From NCBI GenBank assembly GCA_023271515.1, contig JALPXQ010000045.1:1-10375 (forward strand): 10,375 nt of DNA, given 5' to 3'. Of this stretch, positions 1 to 5,549 are shown piece after piece; the stretch's first letter is position 1, and each line of letters opens with the position of its first letter. Source of the stretch: Dehalococcoidia bacterium (GTDB lineage Bacteria > Chloroflexota > Dehalococcoidia > SZUA-161 > SpSt-899). The position numbers were made by a program, and so were the translations under genes. The notes below the pieces were generated by a model. The model had not been told where the DNA came from and made no database searches. It worked only from the letters and a program-made list of their open reading frames with translations.

Positions 1-784
1 TTGCTGCGGAGAGTATGCTTCCCGGCACAGCGAAGACCTCCCGATCCTGCTGCAAAGCCAGATTCGCGGTGATCATAGCGCCACTTTTTTCGACGGCTTC
101 AGTAACCAGCACCCCCAGGCTTATTCCACTTATAATGCGATTGCGCCGGGGGAAATTCTCCGCCTTAGGCTTGGTGCCCAATGGATAGTCGCTCACCAGT
201 GCGCCATGCTTGATGATCTCCTGGGCCAGTTCTCGATTTTCTGCTGGATAGACCATGTCCAGCCCGCAGGCGAAAACGGCAATAGTTCTGCCTCCCGCCG
301 CCAGCGCTGCCCGGTGGGCAATGGAATCGATCCCTCGAGCAAGGCCGCTTACGATGGTGATCTTATTTCGCGCCAGATCGGTTGCCAATCGCTGGGTGAC
401 CTCCCGGCCGTAACTGGTGGCCTGCCGGGTGCCCACCACAGCCAGAGCCCATTCATCGTCCGGTATGAGATTTCCGCGTACATAGAGCACCAGTGGGGCA
501 TCATATATCTCCTTGAGTCTCTGGGGAAAGGAGGGATCATCCTGCACTAGCACCTTAATGTTGTAGCGATCGAGCCTATCCATAACCGTATCTAACTCGA
601 TCCTGGGGCGACGAGCCACGATGGTACTTGCCGACCTGTAGTCAAGTCCGGCCGCTATGAGTTCTGCTAGGTTGGCATGCCAGGCTTTCTCTACATCGCC
701 AAAATACTCCAGAAGCCGACCGAATCTAACCCGGCCGATGCCGGGAATCATGTTGAATCCAACCCAGTACTTTATCTCAGACAT
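1..784 (-). CDS. dprA: DNA processing protein DprA/Smf, 3' part cut off by window edge
   Basis: DprA binds incoming single-stranded DNA in the cytoplasm and loads RecA during natural transformation; it is also widespread in bacteria not known to be transformable. My translation from the ATG at 784 gives 261 residues before the window edge. Residues about 7-35 look like the N-terminal helical/HhH-type region (GFNMIPGIGRVRF). From about residue 98 the Rossmann-like DNA-binding domain is clear: VVGTR at 116-120, SGLARGIDSIAH at 146-157, FACGLD at 171-176, FPRRNRIISG at 211-220, then EKSGAMITA and FAVPGS near the edge. These are the diagnostic DprA motifs, in order. The usual C-terminal winged-helix domain would lie outside the window. 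The upstream DUF5343-like gene ends 21 nt before this start, so the two are probably cotranscribed. The ribosome site is modest (GGGGA, about 6 nt upstream). Confidence 0.95.
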   Translation of the reverse strand, partial: MSEIKYWVGFNMIPGIGRVRFGRLLEYFGDVEKAWHANLAELIAAGLDYRSASTIVARRPRIELDTVMDRLDRYNIKVLVQDDPSFPQRLKEIYDAPLVLYVRGNLIPDDEWALAVVGTRQATSYGREVTQRLATDLARNKITIVSGLARGIDSIAHRAALAAGGRTIAVFACGLDMVYPAENRELAQEIIKHGALVSDYPLGTKPKAENFPRRNRIISGISLGVLVTEAVEKSGAMITANLALQQDREVFAVPGSILSAA

Positions 785-805
785 CTCGTTTCCCCAATTC
801 CCAAA

Positions 806-1498
806 TCAACTCCCATTGGCTTTGGCAAGGGCTGTCTTCAGCTTCTTGAAGAACTCCGCAAGCTGCTCGCTATCCATCGATGCCATCTCCGGTGTGAGCG
901 CTAAGACCAGAGGGATGTGGTTTAAGCTCCCTGTCTCAATCATGGGGCAAACTCCTATCCCTGGTCCTGGCCCGGGACAGGTCTGGGAGTATTGACCCTT
1001 ACCCTGTTTGCGGTGGCCATTCGACCCGCTCTTTTTTCTCTCCGCGGCGGTAAGGCCCAGGTCTATTTCCGCCAGTTGACACAGTTGAATGAAGAAGCGA
1101 GTAGTCTTGGTTGCCATCTCTGGGGTCAAATCTTCGTCAGTGATGAAGTAATTATAGATGTCTTCCGCGGTGTACGCGCCCCCGTTGAGGCGTTGAAACA
1201 GGTTCTTATAGGCGCTGCGGATGATGTTCCGAAGAGCAGAGGTAAATGAGGGGCCCTTCGTTTTCAGGAGACGGCTCTTCTCCGTGGGTCTCCCCTCATC
1301 GTCAATGATTCCGAGGAATTTCAGAGCCCCCACTACTTTATACTCATTTCCGGGAGCGATCTGATTCCGCCGCAGGAGGTTGCCATCAACCTTGGGAGGG
1401 GTACTCTTGCGCATAAGTTGCAGCGCCTGTAACATTCCCCTGGTGGGACCATAGGGCAAGGTCAATCCCTGCCCAGCAGTTCTTGCCGGCCTGACCAT
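806..1498 (-). CDS. DUF5343-like protein, function unknown
   Basis: A 230-residue soluble protein without signal peptide or membrane segment. Residues about 15-150 match my memory of the DUF5343 family: a PPKVDGNLL segment, then a winged-helix-like block with ALKFLGIIDDEGRPTE (58-73), an IIRSAYKNLF helix (92-101) and a long helix at about 127-145. After it comes a low-complexity Lys/Ser/Gly linker with a Pro-Gly run between two cysteines (CPGPGPGIGVC, 174-184). A short tail follows, made of a beta-like stretch (IPLVLALTPE, 195-204) and an amphipathic helix (SEQLAEFFKKLKTAL). The family has no established activity; a DNA- or protein-binding role is inference from the winged-helix look. The ATG at 1498 has a good Shine-Dalgarno (GGGAGG, 6 nt upstream) and a near-consensus promoter. 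It precedes dprA by 21 nt, so they likely form an operon. The family assignment is from pattern memory only. Confidence 0.75.
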   Translation of the reverse strand: MVRPARTAGQGLTLPYGPTRGMLQALQLMRKSTPPKVDGNLLRRNQIAPGNEYKVVGALKFLGIIDDEGRPTEKSRLLKTKGPSFTSALRNIIRSAYKNLFQRLNGGAYTAEDIYNYFITDEDLTPEMATKTTRFFIQLCQLAEIDLGLTAAERKKSGSNGHRKQGKGQYSQTCPGPGPGIGVCPMIETGSLNHIPLVLALTPEMASMDSEQLAEFFKKLKTALAKANGS

Positions 1499-1504
1499 CT
1501 GCTG

Positions 1505-1510
1505 CCTCCC
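1505..1510 (-). promoter_or_regulatory. Ribosome binding site of the DUF5343-like gene
   Basis: GGGAGG on the minus strand, 6 nt upstream of the ATG at 1498. This supports that start over internal methionines. Confidence 0.75.
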
Positions 1511-1537
1511 TTCGGACTATCTGCAAGTCCAACGGAC

Positions 1538-1566
1538 AGTATAGCACTAAATGTGGGGACTGTCAA
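1538..1566 (-). promoter_or_regulatory. Strong sigma70-type promoter for DUF5343-like gene and dprA
   Basis: On the minus strand, TTGACA (1561-1566) and TATACT (1538-1543) are separated by exactly 17 nt. That is a perfect -35 and a 5/6 match for the -10. Transcription would start near 1531, leaving a leader of about 30 nt before the ATG at 1498. A 5-bp inverted repeat (GGACT at 1557-1561, AGTCC at 1570-1574) brackets the -35 element and could be an operator, but it is short enough to be chance. Confidence 0.8.
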
Positions 1567-1668
1567 GAGAGTCCGCAAGATTGCTCTGAGGGACTGGCCT
1601 TGTTATGGTTGTGTGGTAGCTGGGATAGGGCACGGTTGCTTAACAAGTCCACAATATGGCGCTCAGTG

Positions 1669-2643
1669 CTAGTCCAGAAGATATTGCAGGGACTGCTGAT
1701 GGTCAATGTGATGGACTGGGGGTGTAACTTGCCTCAGCGCCTCTTCCAGATCAAGAGGCAAGGCAGATTCAAATTCAACGAAATCTCCTCCGGACGGCAA
1801 ACGAAAACCCAGGCGGTGAGCATGGAGGAAGTGTCTGCCAAGCAGATTTGACCTCTTTCCGTAGACCGCATCGCCAACCAGGGGGTGGCCAATGGAGGAA
1901 AAGTGAACCCTGATCTGGTGTGTCCGTCCCGTCTCGGTGCAAACCTCAACCAGGCTGTAGCTCCCCAGATACTCCTTCACGTGATAGAAGGTGCGGGCTT
2001 CCCTGCCGGTGGAGATGACCGCCATCCGTTTGCGGTCCCTGGGATGGCGGCCGATGGGCGCCTCAATAGTGCCCCGCGCCGGCGACAGATGCCCCGAAAC
2101 CAGGGCCAGGTAACCCTTTTTGATGGCTCTTCTCTTTATCTGACCGGATAAGCTCACCTGGGCGGCGTCATTCTTGGCCACCATCATCAGTCCTGAGGTA
2201 TCCTTATCCAGCCGGTGTACGATCCCCGGGCGGACCGATCCCTTGATGTCCATAAGATCGGGGCAATGGGCCAGAATGGCATTGACCAGCGTTCCGCTGC
2301 GATGTCCAGGGGCCGGATGTACGGTCAATCCTGCTGGCTTATCGATCACAATAACGTAATCGTCCTCGTAGACGATATCGAGCGGGATGTCCTCGGGGGC
2401 GATGGAAATAGTGATGGGGGAAGGGACGGAAACAACGATGCTCTCTCCGAAGGTGACTTTCCGGCTTGCCTTAGCAGGCTGACCATCGAGAAGCACCCTT
2501 CCTTCGGCGATCAACTGCTGGATATGAGAACGGGACAGCTCGCAGTGTTCGGCGATGTACTTATCCAGCCGAGACCCACCGCTATCGACAACCAGCTCAA
2601 TAATCTCAGTGGGGGCAGCGCTGTTCCTTTGCTTAAAGTCCAT
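1669..2643 (-). CDS. rluD: RluA/RluD-family large-subunit rRNA pseudouridine synthase
   Basis: Isomerises specific uridines in 23S rRNA to pseudouridine; RluD members act on helix 69 and aid ribosome assembly. The 324 residues are normal for the family. An S4 RNA-binding domain occupies about 24-72 (SRLDKYIAEHCELSRSHIQQ). The catalytic domain follows, with the signature HRLDKDTSGLM at 143-153 (Asp146 is the expected catalytic aspartate), DKPAGLTVHP at 101-110, and GRTHQIRVHF at 239-248. Which uridines are modified cannot be read from sequence, so the symbol is by family. The ATG at 2643 is the only reasonable start before the S4 domain, but no good Shine-Dalgarno precedes it. It lies downstream of the decarboxylase gene across a 117-nt repeat-bearing spacer. 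About 100 nt separate its stop from the next promoter, with no obvious terminator. Confidence 0.95.
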   Translation of the reverse strand: MDFKQRNSAAPTEIIELVVDSGGSRLDKYIAEHCELSRSHIQQLIAEGRVLLDGQPAKASRKVTFGESIVVSVPSPITISIAPEDIPLDIVYEDDYVIVIDKPAGLTVHPAPGHRSGTLVNAILAHCPDLMDIKGSVRPGIVHRLDKDTSGLMMVAKNDAAQVSLSGQIKRRAIKKGYLALVSGHLSPARGTIEAPIGRHPRDRKRMAVISTGREARTFYHVKEYLGSYSLVEVCTETGRTHQIRVHFSSIGHPLVGDAVYGKRSNLLGRHFLHAHRLGFRLPSGGDFVEFESALPLDLEEALRQVTPPVHHIDHQQSLQYLLD

Positions 2644-2674
2644 TGATTGAGGCTAACCATTTAGTGACTACTCA

Positions 2675-2734
2675 GGTTCAAAGTTCCGGGGTTCACGGTT
2701 CAAGGGTTCCCCTGAGGGGTCACCCCGAAGGGTT
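2675..2734. repeat. Degenerate GGTTC-type tandem repeat with short palindromes
   Basis: GTTC occurs five times at 2676, 2683, 2691, 2699 and 2706, a spacing of 7-8 nt, with units such as GGTTCAA and GGTTCAC. Directly after it, CCCC-TGA-GGGG-TCA-CCCC (2709-2725) can form either of two 4-bp hairpins. AAGGGTT is repeated at 2702-2708 and 2728-2734. The block fills most of the spacer between the decarboxylase stop and the rluD start. No T-run follows either hairpin, so a terminator role is doubtful. Confidence 0.6.
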
Positions 2735-2760
2735 AGAGAACCAGGTCAGGCGTAACATAT

Positions 2761-3882
2761 TTAGACGAAGTAGGTCTTCGGGATGGGGAAGCCATTGAAT
2801 CGAGAGGCATAGGCCGTAGTGTAGGCCCCTGCGGATGAAATATAGACCTTGTCACCTATCTGCAGCTCGGGAAGATCAACCTCCTTCGAGATGACATCGA
2901 AGCTATCACAGGAAGGACCTGCCACCACCCACTTGCGTACCGGCCCATCCCTATCGGCAACCATGGAATATTGAAAGCTGGCAATGCTTTCCATCAGACC
3001 GTTGAAGACGCCGACATCCAGATAGATCCAGTCCTGTCCGTTGCGTTTCGCCTTGGCAATGACCGTGCTTGCCAGTATACCGGCCTCGCCTACAACGGCT
3101 CGCCCTGGCTCGACGAAAATCTCAATGTTCGTGGGAAACTCTTCTCTCAGCGTTTCTTCTATCACCGATGCAATTCGATCAACGGGAGGGATGGACTCGG
3201 TATACTCGATGGGGAACCCCCCACCGATGTTGAGCATCCAGAGGCTGATCCCTTCTCTTTCGACTGCGTTCCAGACGAGCCTGCTCTTCTTAATCGCACT
3301 TACCCATGACATCTCGTCGGTGCATTGTGAACCAACATGAAAAGTGATGCCACATGGGACAAGCGGCCCTTTGCTGGCCCGGGTGATCAACTCGACTGCC
3401 TGCTCGGTTTCCACACCAAATTTCCCGCCCAGCGGCCACTGGCTACCCTTATTGGATACTGACAGGCGCACGTAAACGCTGCTACCAGGGGCAAATCGCG
3501 ATAACTTCTCAATCTCGTCAGGTGAGTCAAAGGCGAAGTACTTCACTCCAGCGGCATAAGCCGCCCTGATAAACTGCGGGCTCTTTAGCGGATTGCTGGA
3601 GATTATCCTCTGAGGGGACACCCCACAGCGCAGGAGCAAATTCAGCTCCTCCTCAGAGGAAATCTCAAAACCGATCCCTGCATCCTGCAGCATCTTTGCA
3701 ATGCGCCGGTGGGAGTTCGTCTTGAGCGCATAGAATATTCGAGCATCGGGCATTGCCTTTTGGAATTGATCGAGTTTTCGAAGGATCATCTTCTTATTGA
3801 TGGCCAGAAAGGGCGTCTTACGGGTCTGAGCAAGACGCGCAACAGACTTAGGGATACCTCCGTTGGGAACATTATCAGGCAT
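2761..3882 (-). CDS. Ornithine-decarboxylase-like fold-III PLP decarboxylase
   Basis: Expected to decarboxylate L-ornithine to putrescine (some relatives also use lysine) in the cytoplasm, as the first step of polyamine synthesis. With the ATG at 3882 it has 373 residues, typical for the alanine-racemase-fold ODC/DapDC/ADC family. Motifs in order: YALKTN at 51-56 (Lys54 binds PLP), HVGSQ at 182-186, NIGGGFP at 218-224, EPGR at 258-261, GPSCDSFD at 322-329 (Cys325-Asp326, the ODC active-site pair contributed across the dimer), and GAYT at 352-355. The GPSCDSFD motif favours ODC over diaminopimelate decarboxylase. An upstream in-frame ATG at 3909 exists, but the strong AAGGGAGGT just before 3882 decides the start. 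It lies 79 nt after speD on the same strand, which fits spermidine synthesis. The exact substrate (ornithine versus lysine or another diamine precursor) is inferred. Confidence 0.9.
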   Translation of the reverse strand: MPDNVPNGGIPKSVARLAQTRKTPFLAINKKMILRKLDQFQKAMPDARIFYALKTNSHRRIAKMLQDAGIGFEISSEEELNLLLRCGVSPQRIISSNPLKSPQFIRAAYAAGVKYFAFDSPDEIEKLSRFAPGSSVYVRLSVSNKGSQWPLGGKFGVETEQAVELITRASKGPLVPCGITFHVGSQCTDEMSWVSAIKKSRLVWNAVEREGISLWMLNIGGGFPIEYTESIPPVDRIASVIEETLREEFPTNIEIFVEPGRAVVGEAGILASTVIAKAKRNGQDWIYLDVGVFNGLMESIASFQYSMVADRDGPVRKWVVAGPSCDSFDVISKEVDLPELQIGDKVYISSAGAYTTAYASRFNGFPIPKTYFV

Positions 3883-3890
3883 TTGTAAAC

Positions 3891-3899
3891 ACCTCCCTT
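3891..3899 (-). promoter_or_regulatory. Ribosome binding site fixing the decarboxylase start
   Basis: AAGGGAGGT on the minus strand, 8 nt upstream of the ATG at 3882. It lies inside the longer open frame that begins at 3909, so the downstream ATG is the real start. Confidence 0.85.
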
Positions 3900-3901
3900 C
3901 C

Positions 3902-3965
3902 GGGTTCAAGGTTCAGCGGTTAGGTAGCCCCGGGCCCCTTCAGCCTTTCGCCTTCAGCCCTTCAC
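3902..3965. repeat. Heptamer tandem repeats in the speD-decarboxylase spacer
   Basis: Two groups with a 7-bp period occur. GTTC lies at 3904 and 3911, from GGTTCAA then GGTTCA. Then CTTCAGC (3938-3944), CTTTCGC (3945-3951), CTTCAGC (3952-3958) and CCTTCAC (3959-3965) sit end to end. On the minus strand the second group reads as GCTGAAG-like heptamers, and its first unit contains the TGA stop of speD. A GC-rich CCCCGGGCCCC block lies between the groups. Confidence 0.7.
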
Positions 3966-4309
3966 GTATGCGGACGGTTGAGGACGTAGCTTTTCACCTC
4001 AGTCAGGCCAAATTGCTGCTGCAATCCGCTGATCACCAGATCAGATTGAAAATCATTGCATGAGAAGATATCTATGTTTATGTAGGAAAGTTCGGGGAAA
4101 ACATGGATACTTATGTGACTCTCGCCAAGGAGGATAAATCCCGAAACACCTTGTTCCTGGGGATTCAGACTCTTGTACTGGGACACCTGGGGAGTGGAAA
4201 CCTTAGTCATCCCGATTTGTCTGGGGTAGGTATCAAGGAAGTGATAAATGAATTCCGTATCTCTCATCTTCTTGGGATCATCGCAATACCCGTCAATTAT
4301 TAGATGCAT
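3962..4309 (-). CDS. speD: S-adenosylmethionine decarboxylase proenzyme (SpeD/SpeH, small prokaryotic type)
   Basis: A pyruvoyl enzyme that decarboxylates AdoMet to provide the aminopropyl group for spermidine. The proenzyme cleaves itself between Glu and Ser to make the pyruvoyl cofactor. With the ATG at 4309 it has 115 residues, normal for the class 1B form. It shows GVSGF at 54-58 (Ser56), LGESHISIHVFPE at 61-73 (cleavage expected Glu63/Ser64, His69 the processing histidine) and IDIFSCNDF at 79-87 (Cys84, the catalytic acid). All key residues are present. The N-terminus (MHLIIDGYCDDP) lacks the GRH motif of the Thermotoga type, as in a subgroup I recall from other bacteria and archaea. A GTG at 4318 is in frame, but AGGGGGTG suits the ATG at 4309. 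Some SpeD homologues have become arginine or ornithine decarboxylases; the ODC-like gene next door makes the classic role more likely here. Confidence 0.9.
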   Translation of the reverse strand: MHLIIDGYCDDPKKMRDTEFIYHFLDTYPRQIGMTKVSTPQVSQYKSLNPQEQGVSGFILLGESHISIHVFPELSYINIDIFSCNDFQSDLVISGLQQQFGLTEVKSYVLNRPHT

Positions 4310-4315
4310 TGGTCC

Positions 4316-4323
4316 CACCCCCT
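4316..4323 (-). promoter_or_regulatory. Ribosome binding site of speD
   Basis: AGGGGGTG on the minus strand, 6 nt upstream of the ATG at 4309. It overlaps the alternative GTG at 4316-4318, which argues against that codon as the start. Confidence 0.7.
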
Positions 4324-4335
4324 TTATTGAGTTTG

Positions 4336-4524
4336 TTACCGAAACACGGTACTCTCCAGGAATTTACCTTCATACCACCGGTCTAAATCAGTTTTCTTAA
4401 TACGATACGCTTTCCCAATCTTAGTCGCGGGGATTTTCCCCTCACGACACCATCTCTGCACCGTTATCTTGCTGAGCTTTAGAATTGCTCCCACTTCTTC
4501 TGTTGACAATAAATCAGTTTCCAT
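4336..4524 (-). CDS. Small excisionase/MerR-like helix-turn-helix DNA-binding protein
   Basis: A 62-residue protein made of a single HTH_17 (excisionase-family) winged helix: LSTEEVGAILKLSKITVQRW at 6-25 forms the HTH, then REGKIPATKIGKAYRIKKTDLDRWY at 27-51 forms the wing and closing helix. This domain binds DNA; in phages it directs excision, but many chromosomal copies are small transcription factors. No integrase or other phage gene is nearby. It is the first gene after the promoter at 4576-4604 and ends 26 nt before speD, so it probably shares a transcript with speD and the decarboxylase and could regulate them or the divergent exporter. That role is inference. The ATG at 4524 has no close Shine-Dalgarno (a GAGGGGGTG lies about 15 nt upstream), and an in-frame stop just upstream rules out a longer start. 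Confidence 0.85.
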   Translation of the reverse strand: METDLLSTEEVGAILKLSKITVQRWCREGKIPATKIGKAYRIKKTDLDRWYEGKFLESTVFR

Positions 4525-4575
4525 AAATTAGGAATCATCACCCCCTCTGCCGCTCAGTTGAGCCATGCGATTTTT

Positions 4576-4604
4576 ATGATACCACATTTTAGCGCATGAT
4601 GCAA
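4576..4604 (-). promoter_or_regulatory. Promoter for HTH-speD-decarboxylase genes
   Basis: On the minus strand, TTGCAT (4599-4604), a 17-nt spacer and TATCAT (4576-4581). The -10 is a 5/6 match and the -35 keeps only TTG, so it may be weaker or regulated. A short inverted repeat (CTCA-GT-TGAG) lies downstream, within the leader to the HTH gene. Confidence 0.6.
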
Positions 4605-4613
4605 TACGCTGTC

Positions 4614-4641
4614 TTGACAAGCTTGGACTCAGAGTTATAGA
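4614..4641 (+). promoter_or_regulatory. Promoter for the ABC exporter genes
   Basis: TTGACA (4614-4619), a 16-nt spacer and TATAGA (4636-4641), about 60 nt before the ATPase start. It is divergent from the promoter at 4576-4604, with only 9 nt between the two -35 elements. One bound protein could therefore affect both directions. Confidence 0.7.
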
Positions 4642-4704
4642 ATAGAATGGGGACTAATTAGGAGCAGAGTCTGGTTACAGCTAAATAAATTAGGGGGCAG
4701 GGTT

Positions 4705-5454
4705 ATGGCTGAAGAATTTCTGGTAGCACAAGACCTTTACAAGAGCTTCAATGAACATAAGGCCGTCAACGGCGTTTCCTTCACCATCTATAAGGGTGAA
4801 ATCTTCGGCCTCCTGGGGCCCAATGGTGCCGGCAAGACCACGACCATACGGATGCTGACCACGGTTCTGGAACCGGATCGTGGCCATGTCACGGTAGGTG
4901 GCCATTCCATACGGGATAACGCCGATGCCGTTCGCAGCCTCATTGGGGTCTGTCCGCAAGAGTTAGCCCTCTACGAAGACCTTTCCGCTATCGATAATAT
5001 GGTCTTTTTTGGCCGAATGGTGGGGCTGGATGGTAGGGAAGCGCGAGCCCAGGCGATGGCGCATCTGGAGCTGATGGGGCTGGTGGAGAGAGCCATGGGC
5101 AAGGTAGGGAAGTTCTCCGGAGGTATGAAGCGGCGCATCAACCTGGCTATCGCCCTTATGGGTCATCCCGAGCTCCTCTTTCTAGATGAGCCCACCGTGG
5201 GCATAGACCCTCAGTCACGAAACAATATCTACGAAACTATTGAGGGCCTGCGAGACAGGGGGATGACCATATTATACACTACCCACTATATGGAAGAAGC
5301 CGACCGTCTCTGCGACCGCATAGCCATCATCGATGGGGGCCAGATAATCGCTATGGACACGCCGTACCAACTCAAAAGTCGGATCGGGCCGCTGGAGCAG
5401 GTAACCCTGGAGGACGTTTTCTTGAAACTGACCGGCAGACGCCTCCGCGATTAG
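4705..5454 (+). CDS. ABC transporter ATP-binding protein (ABC-2/DrrA-like exporter)
   Basis: Cytoplasmic ATPase that powers export through the two permeases downstream. All ABC motifs are present in 249 residues: Walker A GPNGAGKT at 38-45, Q-loop CPQE at 83-86, signature FSGGMKRR at 137-144 (a SGGM variant of LSGGQ), Walker B LLFLDEPT at 157-164 with catalytic Glu162, D-loop GIDPQS, and H-loop His194 in TTHYMEEA. The signature and the ending VTLEDVFLKLTGR are typical of DrrA/CcmA-type ATPases that serve ABC-2 permeases. It is shorter than the roughly 300-residue DrrA form, lacking a long C-terminal regulatory extension. AGGGGG 7 nt upstream supports the ATG at 4705. The substrate is unknown; drugs, lipids or polysaccharide precursors are all used by relatives. 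Confidence 0.95.
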   Translation: MAEEFLVAQDLYKSFNEHKAVNGVSFTIYKGEIFGLLGPNGAGKTTTIRMLTTVLEPDRGHVTVGGHSIRDNADAVRSLIGVCPQELALYEDLSAIDNMVFFGRMVGLDGREARAQAMAHLELMGLVERAMGKVGKFSGGMKRRINLAIALMGHPELLFLDEPTVGIDPQSRNNIYETIEGLRDRGMTILYTTHYMEEADRLCDRIAIIDGGQIIAMDTPYQLKSRIGPLEQVTLEDVFLKLTGRRLRD

Positions 5455-5460
5455 TAAGAG

Positions 5461-5478
5461 GTTGATAGTTGATGGTTG
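5461..5478. repeat. Heptamer tandem repeat after the ATPase gene
   Basis: GTTGATA, GTTGATG and GTTG run end to end at 5461-5478, an exact 7-bp period, in the 95-nt spacer between the ATPase and the first permease. The rest of the spacer holds GGTTGCTTAACA (5478-5489, also at 1634-1645) and CTTTGAACCT (5518-5527), the reverse complement of 2674-2683. Confidence 0.55.
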
Positions 5479-5536
5479 GTTGCTTAACAGTCCATCTTGA
5501 TCGGTGTAACCGTAAACCTTTGAACCTAAGTAATAC

Positions 5537-5543
5537 AGGGGGA
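5537..5543 (+). promoter_or_regulatory. Ribosome binding site fixing the first permease start
   Basis: AGGGGGA, 6 nt upstream of the ATG at 5550. The open frame extends upstream to an ATG at 5469, but those 27 residues are not permease-like and lie over repeat sequence. Confidence 0.75.
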
Positions 5544-5549
5544 ACAGGT

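Noticed and set aside
206..550. Plus-strand open frame of 114 codons at the left end
   Set aside because: It is antisense to dprA, whose DprA motifs are unmistakable; the plus-strand product has no recognisable domain.
1567..1668. Possible tRNA or terminator in the spacer after rluD
   Set aside because: No cloverleaf arms and no GC-rich hairpin with a T-run could be found.
2215..2646. Plus-strand open frame of 143 codons
   Set aside because: It is antisense to the S4 and catalytic region of the pseudouridine synthase and has no family features.
3902..3965. CRISPR-like array
   Set aside because: Units are only 7 bp and directly adjacent, with no spacers and no cas genes; this is a simple tandem repeat.
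4336..4524. Excisionase of an integrated phage or element
   Set aside because: No integrase, attachment-site duplication or phage gene is nearby, and the gene leads a metabolic cluster.
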